Under the pieces are notes generated by a model. It saw only the letters and a program-made list of their open reading frames with translations, was not told the DNA's origin and did no database searches. From contig JASHXW010000120.1 of assembly GCA_030043395.1 (NCBI GenBank), forward strand, positions 1 to 12,683: a stretch of 12,683 nucleotides of DNA, written 5' to 3'. Positions 1-7,533 of the stretch are shown piece by piece; positions within the stretch are counted from its first letter, which is position 1; the number at the start of each line of letters is the position of its first letter. This DNA comes from Streptosporangiaceae bacterium (GTDB lineage: Bacteria > Actinomycetota > Actinomycetes > Streptosporangiales > Streptosporangiaceae). The position numbers and the translations under genes were made by a program.

Positions 1-18
1 GTCGACTAATCTTGAATC

Positions 19-40
19 ACCGGAGCGGGGGTACCCCGGT
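19..40. promoter_or_regulatory. Nested inverted repeat upstream of the 61-aa gene
   Basis: Bases 28-37 form the perfect palindrome GGGGTACCCC. A second pair of arms, ACCGG (19-23) and CCGGT (36-40), encloses a different centre, so the two pairings exclude each other. The repeat lies about 90 bases before the start of the small plus-strand gene. It could be an operator, or the terminator of a gene to the left of the window. No convincing -10/-35 pair was found between it and the start codon, so its role is unknown. Confidence 0.25.
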
Positions 41-116
41 TGATCACGGGACAGTCTAGGGGGGAAACTGGGCTGGAACGTCCAACATTGTCGAAGAGAG
101 CTGATGGAGGCTCTTC

Positions 117-122
117 GGAGGG
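117..122 (+). promoter_or_regulatory. Shine-Dalgarno site that fixes the start of the 61-aa gene
   Basis: GGAGGG lies 5 bases before the ATG at 128. This selects that ATG over the in-frame ATG at 104, which would place the Shine-Dalgarno inside the coding region and add eight residues before the first Cys-containing segment. Confidence 0.7.
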
Positions 123-127
123 ACGAT

Positions 128-313
128 ATGAGCTGCGAGCACCTGATCTGCGCCAACTGCGCCGGCCCGGTCGTCGAGGGCCGCTGCGCAGTGTGCCGCG
201 CTGCGAAATCGGACCTGCATCACCACAGTCACGGATTCAACATCTCGTACGCCCTGGCGATCCTGCTGCTCGCCCTCGCCGTGCTGCTCGCCATCCAGCA
301 TCTGGCGCACTAG
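128..313 (+). CDS. Small zinc-knuckle, tail-anchored membrane protein (61 aa)
   Basis: A 61-residue protein of unknown function. Residues 8-23 hold two CxxC pairs (CANC at 8-11, CAVC at 20-23), with a further Cys at 3. This is the pattern of a compact zinc ribbon with only eight residues between knuckles. A His-rich patch follows at 31-35. Residues 39-57 are an uninterrupted hydrophobic helix with only four residues after it, so the protein should be anchored by its C-terminus with the metal site in the cytoplasm. There is no signal peptide. The ATG at 128 is chosen because GGAGGG ends 5 bases before it. The gene converges on prfB with 9 bases between stops, so the two are not co-transcribed. 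Zinc binding and topology are inferred from the residues. No family name is assigned. It could be a small regulatory or scaffold protein of the membrane. Confidence 0.72.
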   Translation: MSCEHLICANCAGPVVEGRCAVCRAAKSDLHHHSHGFNISYALAILLLALAVLLAIQHLAH

Positions 314-327
314 TCAGCCGGCTTACT
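312..327. repeat. Imperfect palindrome spanning two convergent stop codons
   Basis: The 16 bases are symmetric about 319/320 with seven of eight pairs matching. The core is the perfect AGCCGGCT (316-323). It covers the end of the plus-strand TAG stop (311-313) and all of the prfB TAA stop (323-325). It has no loop, so a stable hairpin is doubtful. It may be chance, or a remnant of a two-way terminator, since convergent genes this close leave no other space for one. Confidence 0.25.
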
Positions 328-1426
328 GCCCGTTCTGGCGCAGCCAGCGGATCTCTGCCTCGATGAAGTCATCGATCTCGCCGTCCATGACCGCCGCTGT
401 GTTGCCCGTCTCCAGGCCAGTCCGCAGGTCCTTCATGTTCTGGTACGGGTGCAGGACGTAGTTGCGGATCTGGGTGCCCCAGCTGCGGCCGCCGTCGCCG
501 CGAAGCTCGTTCATCTTCGCTGCCTGCTCCTCGCGCTTGCGCTCGAGCAGCTTGGCCTGCAGGACGGCCATCGCGCTTGCCCTGTTCTGAATCTGGCTTC
601 TCTCGTTCTGGCAGGAGACCACGATGCCGGTCGGCAGGTGGGTGATCCGCACAGCCGAGTCGGTCGTGTTCACGCCCTGGCCGCCCGGGCCGCTCGACCG
701 GTAGACGTCGACCCTCAGCTCGTCGTCGGGGATGTCGATGTGGTCAGCCTGCTGGACGACCGGGATGACGTCCACTCCCGCGAAGGACGTCTGCCTGCGG
801 CCCTGGTTGTCGTACTTGGAAATCCGCACCATCCGGTGGGTGCCATGCTCACCGCGCAGCGTGCCGTACGCGTAAGGGGCCTTGACCGCGAAGGTCGTCG
901 ACTTGATCCCGGCCTCCTCTGCGTACGAGGTGTCGTAGACCTCCGTCGGGTAACCGTGCCGCTCAGCCCAGCGCAAGTAGATCCGCTGCAGGCCCTCTGC
1001 CCAGTCGGCCGCATCCGCACCGCCGGCCTGCGCGTTGATCGAGATCAGCGCCTCACGCGAGTCGTACTCGCCGGACAGCAGCGTCCGGATCTCGAGCTGG
1101 TCGATCTGACCGCGGACCGCGAGGAGCTCGCGCTGCGCCTCGGCCAGCTCCGCCTCGTCATTCTCGCTGACTGCCAGCTCGAACATCACGCCCAGGTCGT
1201 CAAGCCTGCTGCGCAGGCCCTCGAGCCTGGACAACTCCGCATCGAGATAGGAGAGCCTCCTGGTGACAGCCTGGGCGTTCTCCTGGTCCTCCCACAGTCC
1301 TGGGTCGGCCGACCGCTCGCGCAGCTCGTCGGCCTCCTTGCGCATGCCGTCAGGGTCGAGGACCGCCTCGATGGTTGCGAGCTTCCCGGATAGCTCGGTG
1401 ATCTCGCTCCCGTAATCCAAAGCCAT
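323..1426 (-). CDS. prfB: Peptide chain release factor 2 (RF2) with a variant stop-recognition tripeptide
   Basis: RF2 recognises UGA and UAA in the ribosomal A site and triggers release of the finished peptide. The protein is 367 residues, normal for the family. It has an N-terminal helical domain, then the codon-recognition domain. The catalytic GGQ is at 248-250 within [16 protein letters not shown], and a basic C-terminal region follows. GGQ is intact, as is the Gln whose side chain is methylated in other bacteria. The reading frame is continuous from ATG: there is no in-frame TGA near codon 26, so the E. coli-type autoregulatory frameshift is absent. The odd point is residues 203-205, Ser-Lys-Tyr, where RF2 proteins normally carry the Ser-Pro-Phe 'anticodon'. 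The flanking residues (HRMVRI before, [10 protein letters not shown] after) match RF2 well. The Shine-Dalgarno before the ATG is weak. A stem-loop separates the gene from gdh upstream, so it probably has its own promoter in the 111-base gap. The commonly seen partner ftsE does not follow. Confidence 0.97.
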   Translation of the reverse strand: MALDYGSEITELSGKLATIEAVLDPDGMRKEADELRERSADPGLWEDQENAQAVTRRLSYLDAELSRLEGLRSRLDDLGVMFELAVSENDEAELAEAQRELLAVRGQIDQLEIRTLLSGEYDSREALISINAQAGGADAADWAEGLQRIYLRWAERHGYPTEVYDTSYAEEAGIKSTTFAVKAPYAYGTLRGEHGTHRMVRISKYDNQGRRQTSFAGVDVIPVVQQADHIDIPDDELRVDVYRSSGPGGQGVNTTDSAVRITHLPTGIVVSCQNERSQIQNRASAMAVLQAKLLERKREEQAAKMNELRGDGGRSWGTQIRNYVLHPYQNMKDLRTGLETGNTAAVMDGEIDDFIEAEIRWLRQNGQ

Positions 1427-1472
1427 ATCGAAAGCCTATGCGAAGGTTCCGTCAGTTCCCGATTCGACGCCG

Positions 1473-1495
1473 CGGCGCTCCGGCAGGGAGCGCCG
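1473..1495 (-). terminator. Stem-loop after the glutamate dehydrogenase gene
   Basis: A perfect 9-bp stem (1473-1481 pairing with 1487-1495, core GGCGCTCC/GGAGCGCC) closes a 5-base loop. It sits 42 bases beyond the gdh stop codon and before prfB on the same strand. It has no run of U after the stem, which is common for actinobacterial stem-loop terminators. It probably ends the amino-acid catabolism transcript and insulates prfB, though partial read-through is possible. The prfB promoter must lie within about 45 bases beyond it, and no clear hexamers were recognised there. Confidence 0.6.
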
Positions 1496-1537
1496 ATGGC
1501 CTGAGCCGCCGCGCAGCTCGGGCCGGCACCTCAGCGG

Positions 1538-4500
1538 TCAGGCTGGCAAGGTGCTCGACGACACTAGCGTGCGGACCGCGCGCACCGCGACCGACAGGGT
1601 TGCCATCGTGAACGCGTCGCTCTCCCAGATCTCCATCAGTGTCTGGCCAGCGCGCGCCACGGCAGCCTCATTCCGCTCGACCCAGGCCGCCATCCGCTGC
1701 TCGGGCGTCCCCGCGCTAGTGACGGTCAGGACGTCCCTGGCCAAGGCGGCATGTGCGGTGTACAGGTCGTCCCGCAACGCGCCCCTGGCCATGGTGCTCC
1801 ACCGGTCGTCGCGCGGCAACGCGGTGATGCGGTCTCGCAGCCTGGTGATCTGCAGCCGGTCGGCGAGGTCGAAGTAGACCTCGGCGGTCTCGTCGATCGG
1901 GCGGCCGGTGTTCGCCGAGATCTCGACGATGTCGAACGCCGAGTAAGCGGGCACCATGGCGGCCAGGCGCTCGGAGAGCACGGCCGGGAAGCCGCGGCTG
2001 GCGAAGGCTTCCCTGCGTTCGTCGTAGCCTGCCAGGTCCAGGCCGGTCAGCAGCTTGGGCAGCCCGGTGGCAACGGCGAGCACGCCCTCGGCGAAGAAGT
2101 CGATGGTCGCCTGGATGTCAAACGGAGGCCGCCTGAAGTGCAGCAGCCAGCGGGTAGCCCGCTCGGTGAGCTTGCGGCCCTCGAGCAGCCCGAGGGTTTG
2201 CGATGTGCTGTCGACCTGGCCGTCGAGCTCCTTGAGCTGGCCCCAGAAGCCGGGCATGTCGAAGACCTCACGTGCGACCAGCCACGCCTCGGTGATGTGC
2301 GGCACCGAGGCGCCGGTCTCCTCGCTCAGCCTGAAGGCGAACGTGACACCGCCCCGGTCCACCATGTCGTTGACCACCGCGGTAGTGATGATCTCCCGGT
2401 GCAGCCGGTGCGCTGCCATGCGGTCGGTGTAGGCGCCGCGAAGCTCGTCGGGGAAGTAGTCGCTGAGCACCCGCCGCAGGTAAGGATCGTCTGGGACGTT
2501 GGACGCGAGCACGTCCTCGCCGTTAGCGATCTTGGTCTGCGCGAGCAGCACGGAGAATTCAGGCAGGGTGAGACCCGCACTGGTCGAGCGGCGCTCGGCG
2601 ATGTCCTTCTCGGCCGGCAGGACGTCAAGCCGCCGCCTGATCCGGCCCTCGCGCTCCAGCTTCCTGATGTACCTGGCGTGCACGTGAAGCATCTGCCCGG
2701 CCTGCGCGCGAGATGCCGCGAGCGCCCGGTTCTGGTGGTAGTTGTGCGCGAGGACCAACGTGGCCACCTCGTCGGTCATGGCCTGGAGCAGCGAGTCGCG
2801 ATCGGCTGTGGTCATCTCACCGTCGCGCACGACCTGGTCGAGCAGGATCTTGATGTTCACCTCGTGGTCGGAGGTGTCCACGCCTGCCGAGTTGTCGATG
2901 AAATCGGTATTCACTAGCCCGCCGTCGAGGGAGTACTCGATTCTGGCTTCCTGGGTCAGTCCGAGGTTCCCGCCTTCGCCGACGACCCTGGCCCGAAGCT
3001 GGGAGGCGTCGATGCGCACCGCGTCGTTGGTCCGGTCGCCGGCGTCCGCGTGCGTCTGGCCGGTGGCCTTGACGTAGGTGCCAATGCCGCCGTTCCACAG
3101 CAAGTCGACGGGCGCAGCCAGCACTGCAGAGATCACCTCGTCAGGCGACAGCGACGTGATGCCGTCCTCAAGCCCGAGCGCGACCCTGACCTGCGGCGAG
3201 ATCGGCACCGACTTGGCCGACCGCGGCCAGACGCCGCCACCGGGGGAGATCAGCCCAGGGTCGTAGTCGGCCCAGGACGACCTCGGCAGGTCGAACATCC
3301 GGCGCCGCTCGGTGATGCTGACCTGCGGGTCCGGGTTCGGGTCAAGGAACACGTGCCGGTGGTCGAAGGCGGCCACGAGCTTGATGTGCTCCGACAGCAG
3401 CATCCCGTTGCCGAACACGTCTCCCGACATGTCCCCGATGCCGGCGACGGTGAAGTCGGTCGTGCCGATGTTGACGCCGAGCGTCTGGAAGTGGAACTTG
3501 ACAGACTCCCACGCGCCGCGGGCCGTAATGCCCATCTTCTTATGGTCATAACCGGCCGATCCGCCCGACGCGAAGGCGTCGCCGAGCCAGAAGCCCCGCG
3601 CCAGCGCGATCTCGTTAGCGGTGTCGGAGAACGTCGCGGTGCCCTTGTCGGCCGCCACGACGAGGTACGGGTCGTCGCCGTCGTGCCTGACCACCCGGTC
3701 AGGGCCGATGACCTGCCCGGCCTTGAGATTGTCGGTGACGTCCAGCATCGCGCTGATGAACATCCGATAGCAGGCCAGCACCTCGGCCTGGTACGCCTCC
3801 CGGTCCCCCGGGTCGGGGAGCAGCTTGCAGACGAATCCGCCCTTGGCGCCGGACGGCACGATGACCGAGTTCTTGACCTCCTGCGCCTTGGCGAGCCCGA
3901 GTACCTCGGTCCTGAAGTCCTCGCGCCGGTCCGACCAGCGCAGTCCACCGCGCGCCACCCCGGCGAACCGCAAGTGCACGCCCTCGAACCTGGGCGAATA
4001 GACGAACAGCTCGAACTTCGGCCTTGGCGCGGGCAGGTCGGGGACCGCCGCGGCGTCGAGCTTGAACACCAGGTATGGCGGCCAGTCGCCCGACTTCTGG
4101 TCGCCGCGGAAGTAGCTGGTCCGCTTGGTCGCCAGGATCAGGCCCAGATAAGCCCGCAGGATCCTGTCCTCGTCCAGGCTTGCGACCTCGTCCAGGGAAC
4201 CCGTGATCTCCTCCACGAGCGCCTCGCTGCGCTCTTGCCCGCCAGCCTGCCGGTCCGGGTCGAACCTCGACTCGAACAGCCGGATCAGCTGGCGGGCGAT
4301 GACCGGGTTGGATCGCAGCACCTGCGCGATGTAGCCGGCGCTGAACATGGTGCCTGCCTGGCGCAGGTACTTCGCGTACGCGCGCAGGACGGCGACCTGG
4401 CTCCAGGTCAGGCCCGCGTCCAGCACCAGCGTGTTGAACTGGTCGTCTTCGATCTGGCCCTTCCACAGTGCGGCGAGCGCTCCTTCGAGCTGGCCAGCCA

Positions 4501-6700
4501 CCGAAGCGAGCGTGACATGGGGCACGGGCAGGGCGTGCCCGCCTGACCCAGCCGGGGCAGCGCCCTCCCTGCGCAGCCCGAAGTCGTAGATCCAGAACGG
4601 CTCAGCCGAGGCGAACTCGTACGGATGCTCGTCGACCACCTCCACGCCCATGTGCTGCAACCGAGGCAGCACGTCGGTCAGCGTGATCGGCGATCCGGTC
4701 CGGTGGATCGTGAGCCGCCATACCCGCCGCCGGGGCTCGGTGCCATCGCCATCGGCGGACGCGCCGCCGTCAGCTTCAGCCGTTCCCGCCGCCTTGTCGG
4801 GCTCGGCTCGCAGGGCCGCCTTCGCCTGACCAGCCTGCGACGCGGAGCTAGCGAGCTCGGTCAGCGCCACGATGTCGATCTCCGGCTGCTCGTTCTCCAC
4901 TGGCACGCCGCCGACGTAGCCGGCGGACTCCCACATCTCGAACGAGATCTCCTGCCCCGTCCGGCGCATCTGCTGGATCTTTGCCAGGTCAGACACGGCA
5001 GCCGCGGCCGGCACGTCGGCCTTATAGGTCTCAGAAATGGAGTCGCTGAACTCGGCAAGCAGCGCGCGGCCTGGCCCGAGCCCAAGCTGGGCGACGGCCT
5101 CCCGCGCGAGGTCGTCATCCCAGGACCTGACGGCCGCGGCAATCGCTCCTTCGAGCAGGACCGGATCCGGGTCGGTCAGCTGCTGACCGCGGTCGGCACG
5201 CACCACGATGTGCAGCCGGGCGATCGGCGTCTCGCCGACGACCGCGCTGTAGTCGAGTTGCCCGCCGCCGAGTACCTGACGCAGGATTCGCTGCACGGCC
5301 AGGCGGACCTTGGTGTTGTACCTGTCCCTGGACAGGTAGACCAGGCAGGAGACATACCGTCCGTAGATGTCCTTGCGCATGAACAGCCTGGTATGCGGCC
5401 GCTCCCGCAGGCGTAGCACCTGGGTGGCGACGTCGGCGAGCTCGCTGGTGGGAACCTGGAACAGCTCCTCGCGCGGGTAGACCTCCATGAACTCGGTCAC
5501 GTCCCTGCCGTCGTGGCTGCTTGGGGCCACCCCGGTCGCGGCCAGGACCTCGGACAGCTTGCGGCGCAGGATCGGGATCCTGGTGATGCTGTCGGAGTAG
5601 GCAGTGTGCGTGTACAGGCCGATGAAGCGGTACTCGCCGACCACGTGGCCGGCGTCGTCGAGCTTCTTGATGCCGATGTAGTCCAGGTAACTGGGCCGGT
5701 GCACGGTAGCCCGCGAGTTCGCCTTCGTCATGATCAGCCGGTGCCTGGGATCGATGGCGTAGGCACGGGCAGACGGAGTTAGCTCCGAGAGCGGAGTCGA
5801 GCTGGTCTTGTCGTGGCGCAGGATGCCCAGGCCAGTCCCCGGCACCCCGCGCAGCGCCAGTCCATCTGCCTCGGGAACCAGGTCGTACTCGCGGTAGCCG
5901 AGGAAGGTGAAGTGCGCGTCGAGCAGCCAGCGCAGCAGCTCCTCGATCTCTTCTGGCGACTCGGCCGCACTGGCCGGGACAACCCACCCGCCAGATCGCG
6001 GTCCGCCGCCGCTGGCCGAGCCTGCGGCGGGTTCGTGCTCCCTGGCCTGCTGCGGCAAGATGCCGCCGTACTTGCCGATCTCGTCGGCGAGGCCAAGCGC
6101 GGTGGCACGCATCTTCGGGTAGTCCTCGACGGCCATCCGCACGTCGGCGAGCGCGCCTTCCAGATCTGCCGCGATCTCAGCGCCCTTGGCCTTGGGCAGC
6201 TTGGCGACCTCGATGTGCGTCCACGACTCGGCGACTTCCTCGTGCGCCGCATCGGCGTCGGGGGTGGCCTGCATGCCCTCGGGGCGCAGCACCTCCCGAA
6301 GCGCGCCTGATACGTCCCTGCGGACGATGAGCTGCGGATGGACGACGAGCTCCGAGGTCACGTCGTGCTTGGCGAGCGTCATGGTGATGGTGTCGACTAG
6401 GAAGGGCATGTCGTCGGTCACGACGTCGATCGCATCCCGGCCGGGCAGCAGCGTCGTGTGATCGCCGCGCCTGACCTCCACGACCGCCCTGCCCTGCGGA
6501 CGCCTGGTCGCGAGCTTGGCCTGCGCCGCGGCTGCCCCTCCGGTCCGGTCAGCTCCGGCGTCGATCAGGTCTTGTGAGTCGACATGGCGGTAATAGCCGC
6601 GCAGGTAGTTCAGCGCATCGCCGACACTGGCGTCATCGCTGATCTCGGCCGCCGCCGCGGCGAGCAGCTCATGCCTCGCGACGCTCTGCTGCTCCGACAT
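1538..6700 (-). CDS. gdh: NAD-dependent glutamate dehydrogenase, large 180-kDa class
   Basis: This enzyme oxidatively deaminates L-glutamate to 2-oxoglutarate and ammonia with NAD+, the catabolic direction. It is 1720 residues, somewhat longer than the characterised actinobacterial members (about 1600-1650). The N-terminal part resembles the regulatory ACT-like and helical domains of the class (for example DMPFLVDTITM near residue 110). The catalytic core contains GGLRWSDRREDFRTE (from 918), PSGAKGG with the active-site Lys at 953, and the nucleotide-binding stretch GIGDMSGDVFGNG (from 1087). A long C-terminal helical region follows. A low-complexity Ala/Gly/Asp/Glu linker at about 617-655 accounts for part of the extra length. 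The start at 6700 is chosen because AGGGAG precedes it by 8 bases. The open frame extends upstream only by overlapping kynA. The gene is 38 bases after kynA and is probably the last gene of the unit. In mycobacteria the enzyme is inhibited by the FHA protein GarA. Whether that applies here cannot be seen. Confidence 0.96.
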   Translation of the reverse strand: MSEQQSVARHELLAAAAAEISDDASVGDALNYLRGYYRHVDSQDLIDAGADRTGGAAAAQAKLATRRPQGRAVVEVRRGDHTTLLPGRDAIDVVTDDMPFLVDTITMTLAKHDVTSELVVHPQLIVRRDVSGALREVLRPEGMQATPDADAAHEEVAESWTHIEVAKLPKAKGAEIAADLEGALADVRMAVEDYPKMRATALGLADEIGKYGGILPQQAREHEPAAGSASGGGPRSGGWVVPASAAESPEEIEELLRWLLDAHFTFLGYREYDLVPEADGLALRGVPGTGLGILRHDKTSSTPLSELTPSARAYAIDPRHRLIMTKANSRATVHRPSYLDYIGIKKLDDAGHVVGEYRFIGLYTHTAYSDSITRIPILRRKLSEVLAATGVAPSSHDGRDVTEFMEVYPREELFQVPTSELADVATQVLRLRERPHTRLFMRKDIYGRYVSCLVYLSRDRYNTKVRLAVQRILRQVLGGGQLDYSAVVGETPIARLHIVVRADRGQQLTDPDPVLLEGAIAAAVRSWDDDLAREAVAQLGLGPGRALLAEFSDSISETYKADVPAAAAVSDLAKIQQMRRTGQEISFEMWESAGYVGGVPVENEQPEIDIVALTELASSASQAGQAKAALRAEPDKAAGTAEADGGASADGDGTEPRRRVWRLTIHRTGSPITLTDVLPRLQHMGVEVVDEHPYEFASAEPFWIYDFGLRREGAAPAGSGGHALPVPHVTLASVAGQLEGALAALWKGQIEDDQFNTLVLDAGLTWSQVAVLRAYAKYLRQAGTMFSAGYIAQVLRSNPVIARQLIRLFESRFDPDRQAGGQERSEALVEEITGSLDEVASLDEDRILRAYLGLILATKRTSYFRGDQKSGDWPPYLVFKLDAAAVPDLPAPRPKFELFVYSPRFEGVHLRFAGVARGGLRWSDRREDFRTEVLGLAKAQEVKNSVIVPSGAKGGFVCKLLPDPGDREAYQAEVLACYRMFISAMLDVTDNLKAGQVIGPDRVVRHDGDDPYLVVAADKGTATFSDTANEIALARGFWLGDAFASGGSAGYDHKKMGITARGAWESVKFHFQTLGVNIGTTDFTVAGIGDMSGDVFGNGMLLSEHIKLVAAFDHRHVFLDPNPDPQVSITERRRMFDLPRSSWADYDPGLISPGGGVWPRSAKSVPISPQVRVALGLEDGITSLSPDEVISAVLAAPVDLLWNGGIGTYVKATGQTHADAGDRTNDAVRIDASQLRARVVGEGGNLGLTQEARIEYSLDGGLVNTDFIDNSAGVDTSDHEVNIKILLDQVVRDGEMTTADRDSLLQAMTDEVATLVLAHNYHQNRALAASRAQAGQMLHVHARYIRKLEREGRIRRRLDVLPAEKDIAERRSTSAGLTLPEFSVLLAQTKIANGEDVLASNVPDDPYLRRVLSDYFPDELRGAYTDRMAAHRLHREIITTAVVNDMVDRGGVTFAFRLSEETGASVPHITEAWLVAREVFDMPGFWGQLKELDGQVDSTSQTLGLLEGRKLTERATRWLLHFRRPPFDIQATIDFFAEGVLAVATGLPKLLTGLDLAGYDERREAFASRGFPAVLSERLAAMVPAYSAFDIVEISANTGRPIDETAEVYFDLADRLQITRLRDRITALPRDDRWSTMARGALRDDLYTAHAALARDVLTVTSAGTPEQRMAAWVERNEAAVARAGQTLMEIWESDAFTMATLSVAVRAVRTLVSSSTLPA

Positions 6701-6708
6701 CTGTCCCA

Positions 6709-6714
6709 CTCCCT
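6709..6714 (-). promoter_or_regulatory. Shine-Dalgarno site for gdh
   Basis: AGGGAG read on the minus strand, 8 bases before the ATG at 6700. It decides the gdh start and rejects the 61-residue upstream extension, which has no matching Shine-Dalgarno and would lie inside kynA. Confidence 0.65.
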
Positions 6715-6738
6715 CGTGGATGAATCGGCTATCTGCAT

Positions 6739-7533
6739 CTAAAGCTTGTCCCGGAGTTCCCACAGCAACGGGTAGTAACGCAGCGGCACGCGCCGGTGCA
6801 GGTACGGGGCACCGGTCGATCCGCCCGTGCCGGACTTGGTGCCGATCTGCCGCTCGACCATCTGCACGTGCCTGGCGCGCCACAGCGCGGACACCTCGTC
6901 GTGCGCGAGCAGGCTCTCAGAGAGCTCCCACAGGTCGTCGTAGCTGGCCGGGTCGCGGGCAACGGTCAGCAGTGACTGCGTGATCTCCTCGTCGGTCTGC
7001 ACCGCCAGCCCGCGGCGCTTGAGCAGGTCAAGGTAGGAATCCCACAGCGACGGCTCGGCCAAGCGCCGGGAGAGCCGCTCCCGCTCATCGTCGGTCAAGC
7101 CACGAAATCGCGCCATGAACCGATCGTCCTTGGCGCCGGAAAGGAACTCAAGCTCCCTGAACTGAACCGACTGCAGGCCACTCGCCGGGGCGAGCGTGGA
7201 CCGGAATCGCAGGAAGTCCTGCGGGGTCATCGTCTCGATCACGTCGATCTGGCTGACCAGCAGCCGCTCGATGACCTGGGACCGCTGCATCAGGTGCCTG
7301 GCCTGCCAGACCTGGTCTGCTTCCATCGCGTCCCGTGCCCCGGCGAGCTCGTGCAGGAGCTGGGCGAACCACAGCTCGTAGACCTGATGGATGGTGATGA
7401 AGAGCAGCTCGTCGTGGACGGGCGGGTCGGCGAGCGGTACTTGCTGTGCGAGCAGCTGCGGAAGGCGCAGGTACGTCCCGTAGGTGAGGCGCCCGCCCTC
7501 TTCGCCGAAGCTGCGGCCCGTTGCCGTGTTCAT
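6739..7533 (-). CDS. kynA: Tryptophan 2,3-dioxygenase
   Basis: This haem enzyme opens the indole ring of L-tryptophan with O2 to give N-formylkynurenine, the first step of the kynurenine route. It is 264 residues, within the usual bacterial size. Family landmarks are all present. FITIHQVYELWF (45-56) carries the active-site His49. Arg111 in FLRFRS fits the substrate carboxylate-binding Arg, followed by ASGLQSVQFRE (118-127). RHVQMVER (221-228) carries the axial haem ligand His222. GTGGSTGAPYL (235-245) contains the substrate-binding Thr236. The ATG overlaps the stop of the acetoacetyl-CoA synthetase gene as ATGA, so translation is probably coupled. Only a weak AGGG precedes it. No kynureninase or formamidase gene lies in the window, so the rest of the pathway must be elsewhere. 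The product feeds either anthranilate plus alanine or NAD synthesis. Confidence 0.96.
   Translation of the reverse strand: MNTATGRSFGEEGGRLTYGTYLRLPQLLAQQVPLADPPVHDELLFITIHQVYELWFAQLLHELAGARDAMEADQVWQARHLMQRSQVIERLLVSQIDVIETMTPQDFLRFRSTLAPASGLQSVQFRELEFLSGAKDDRFMARFRGLTDDERERLSRRLAEPSLWDSYLDLLKRRGLAVQTDEEITQSLLTVARDPASYDDLWELSESLLAHDEVSALWRARHVQMVERQIGTKSGTGGSTGAPYLHRRVPLRYYPLLWELRDKL

Noticed and set aside
63..92. ECF-sigma-like promoter (GGAAAC at 63-68 with a downstream GTC) before the microprotein gene
   Set aside because: The spacing to any plausible -10 (11 or 21 bases) does not fit the usual 16-18, so it is not called.
449..1393. Plus-strand open frame of 314 codons opposite prfB
   Set aside because: The prfB frame carries GGQ and the conserved RF2 domains. 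The antisense frame is low-complexity Leu/Val/Asp/Arg.
323..1426. Programmed +1 frameshift in prfB as in E. coli
   Set aside because: The frame is continuous from ATG through GGQ to TAA, with no early in-frame TGA.
1751..2917. Plus-strand open frame of 388 codons antisense to the gdh 3' end
   Set aside because: Composition is that of a shadow frame in high-GC DNA; no recognisable motif or start signal.
3050..4546. Long plus-strand open frame (498 codons) antisense to gdh
   Set aside because: It mirrors the GC-rich codons of gdh, has an Arg/Val/Asp/Gly-biased composition without domains, and lacks a Shine-Dalgarno. The gdh frame has clear catalytic motifs.
6701..6883. Upstream extension of the gdh frame by 61 residues
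   Set aside because: It overlaps kynA, reads as out-of-frame kynA sequence, and has no Shine-Dalgarno, whereas ATG 6700 has AGGGAG at 8 bases.
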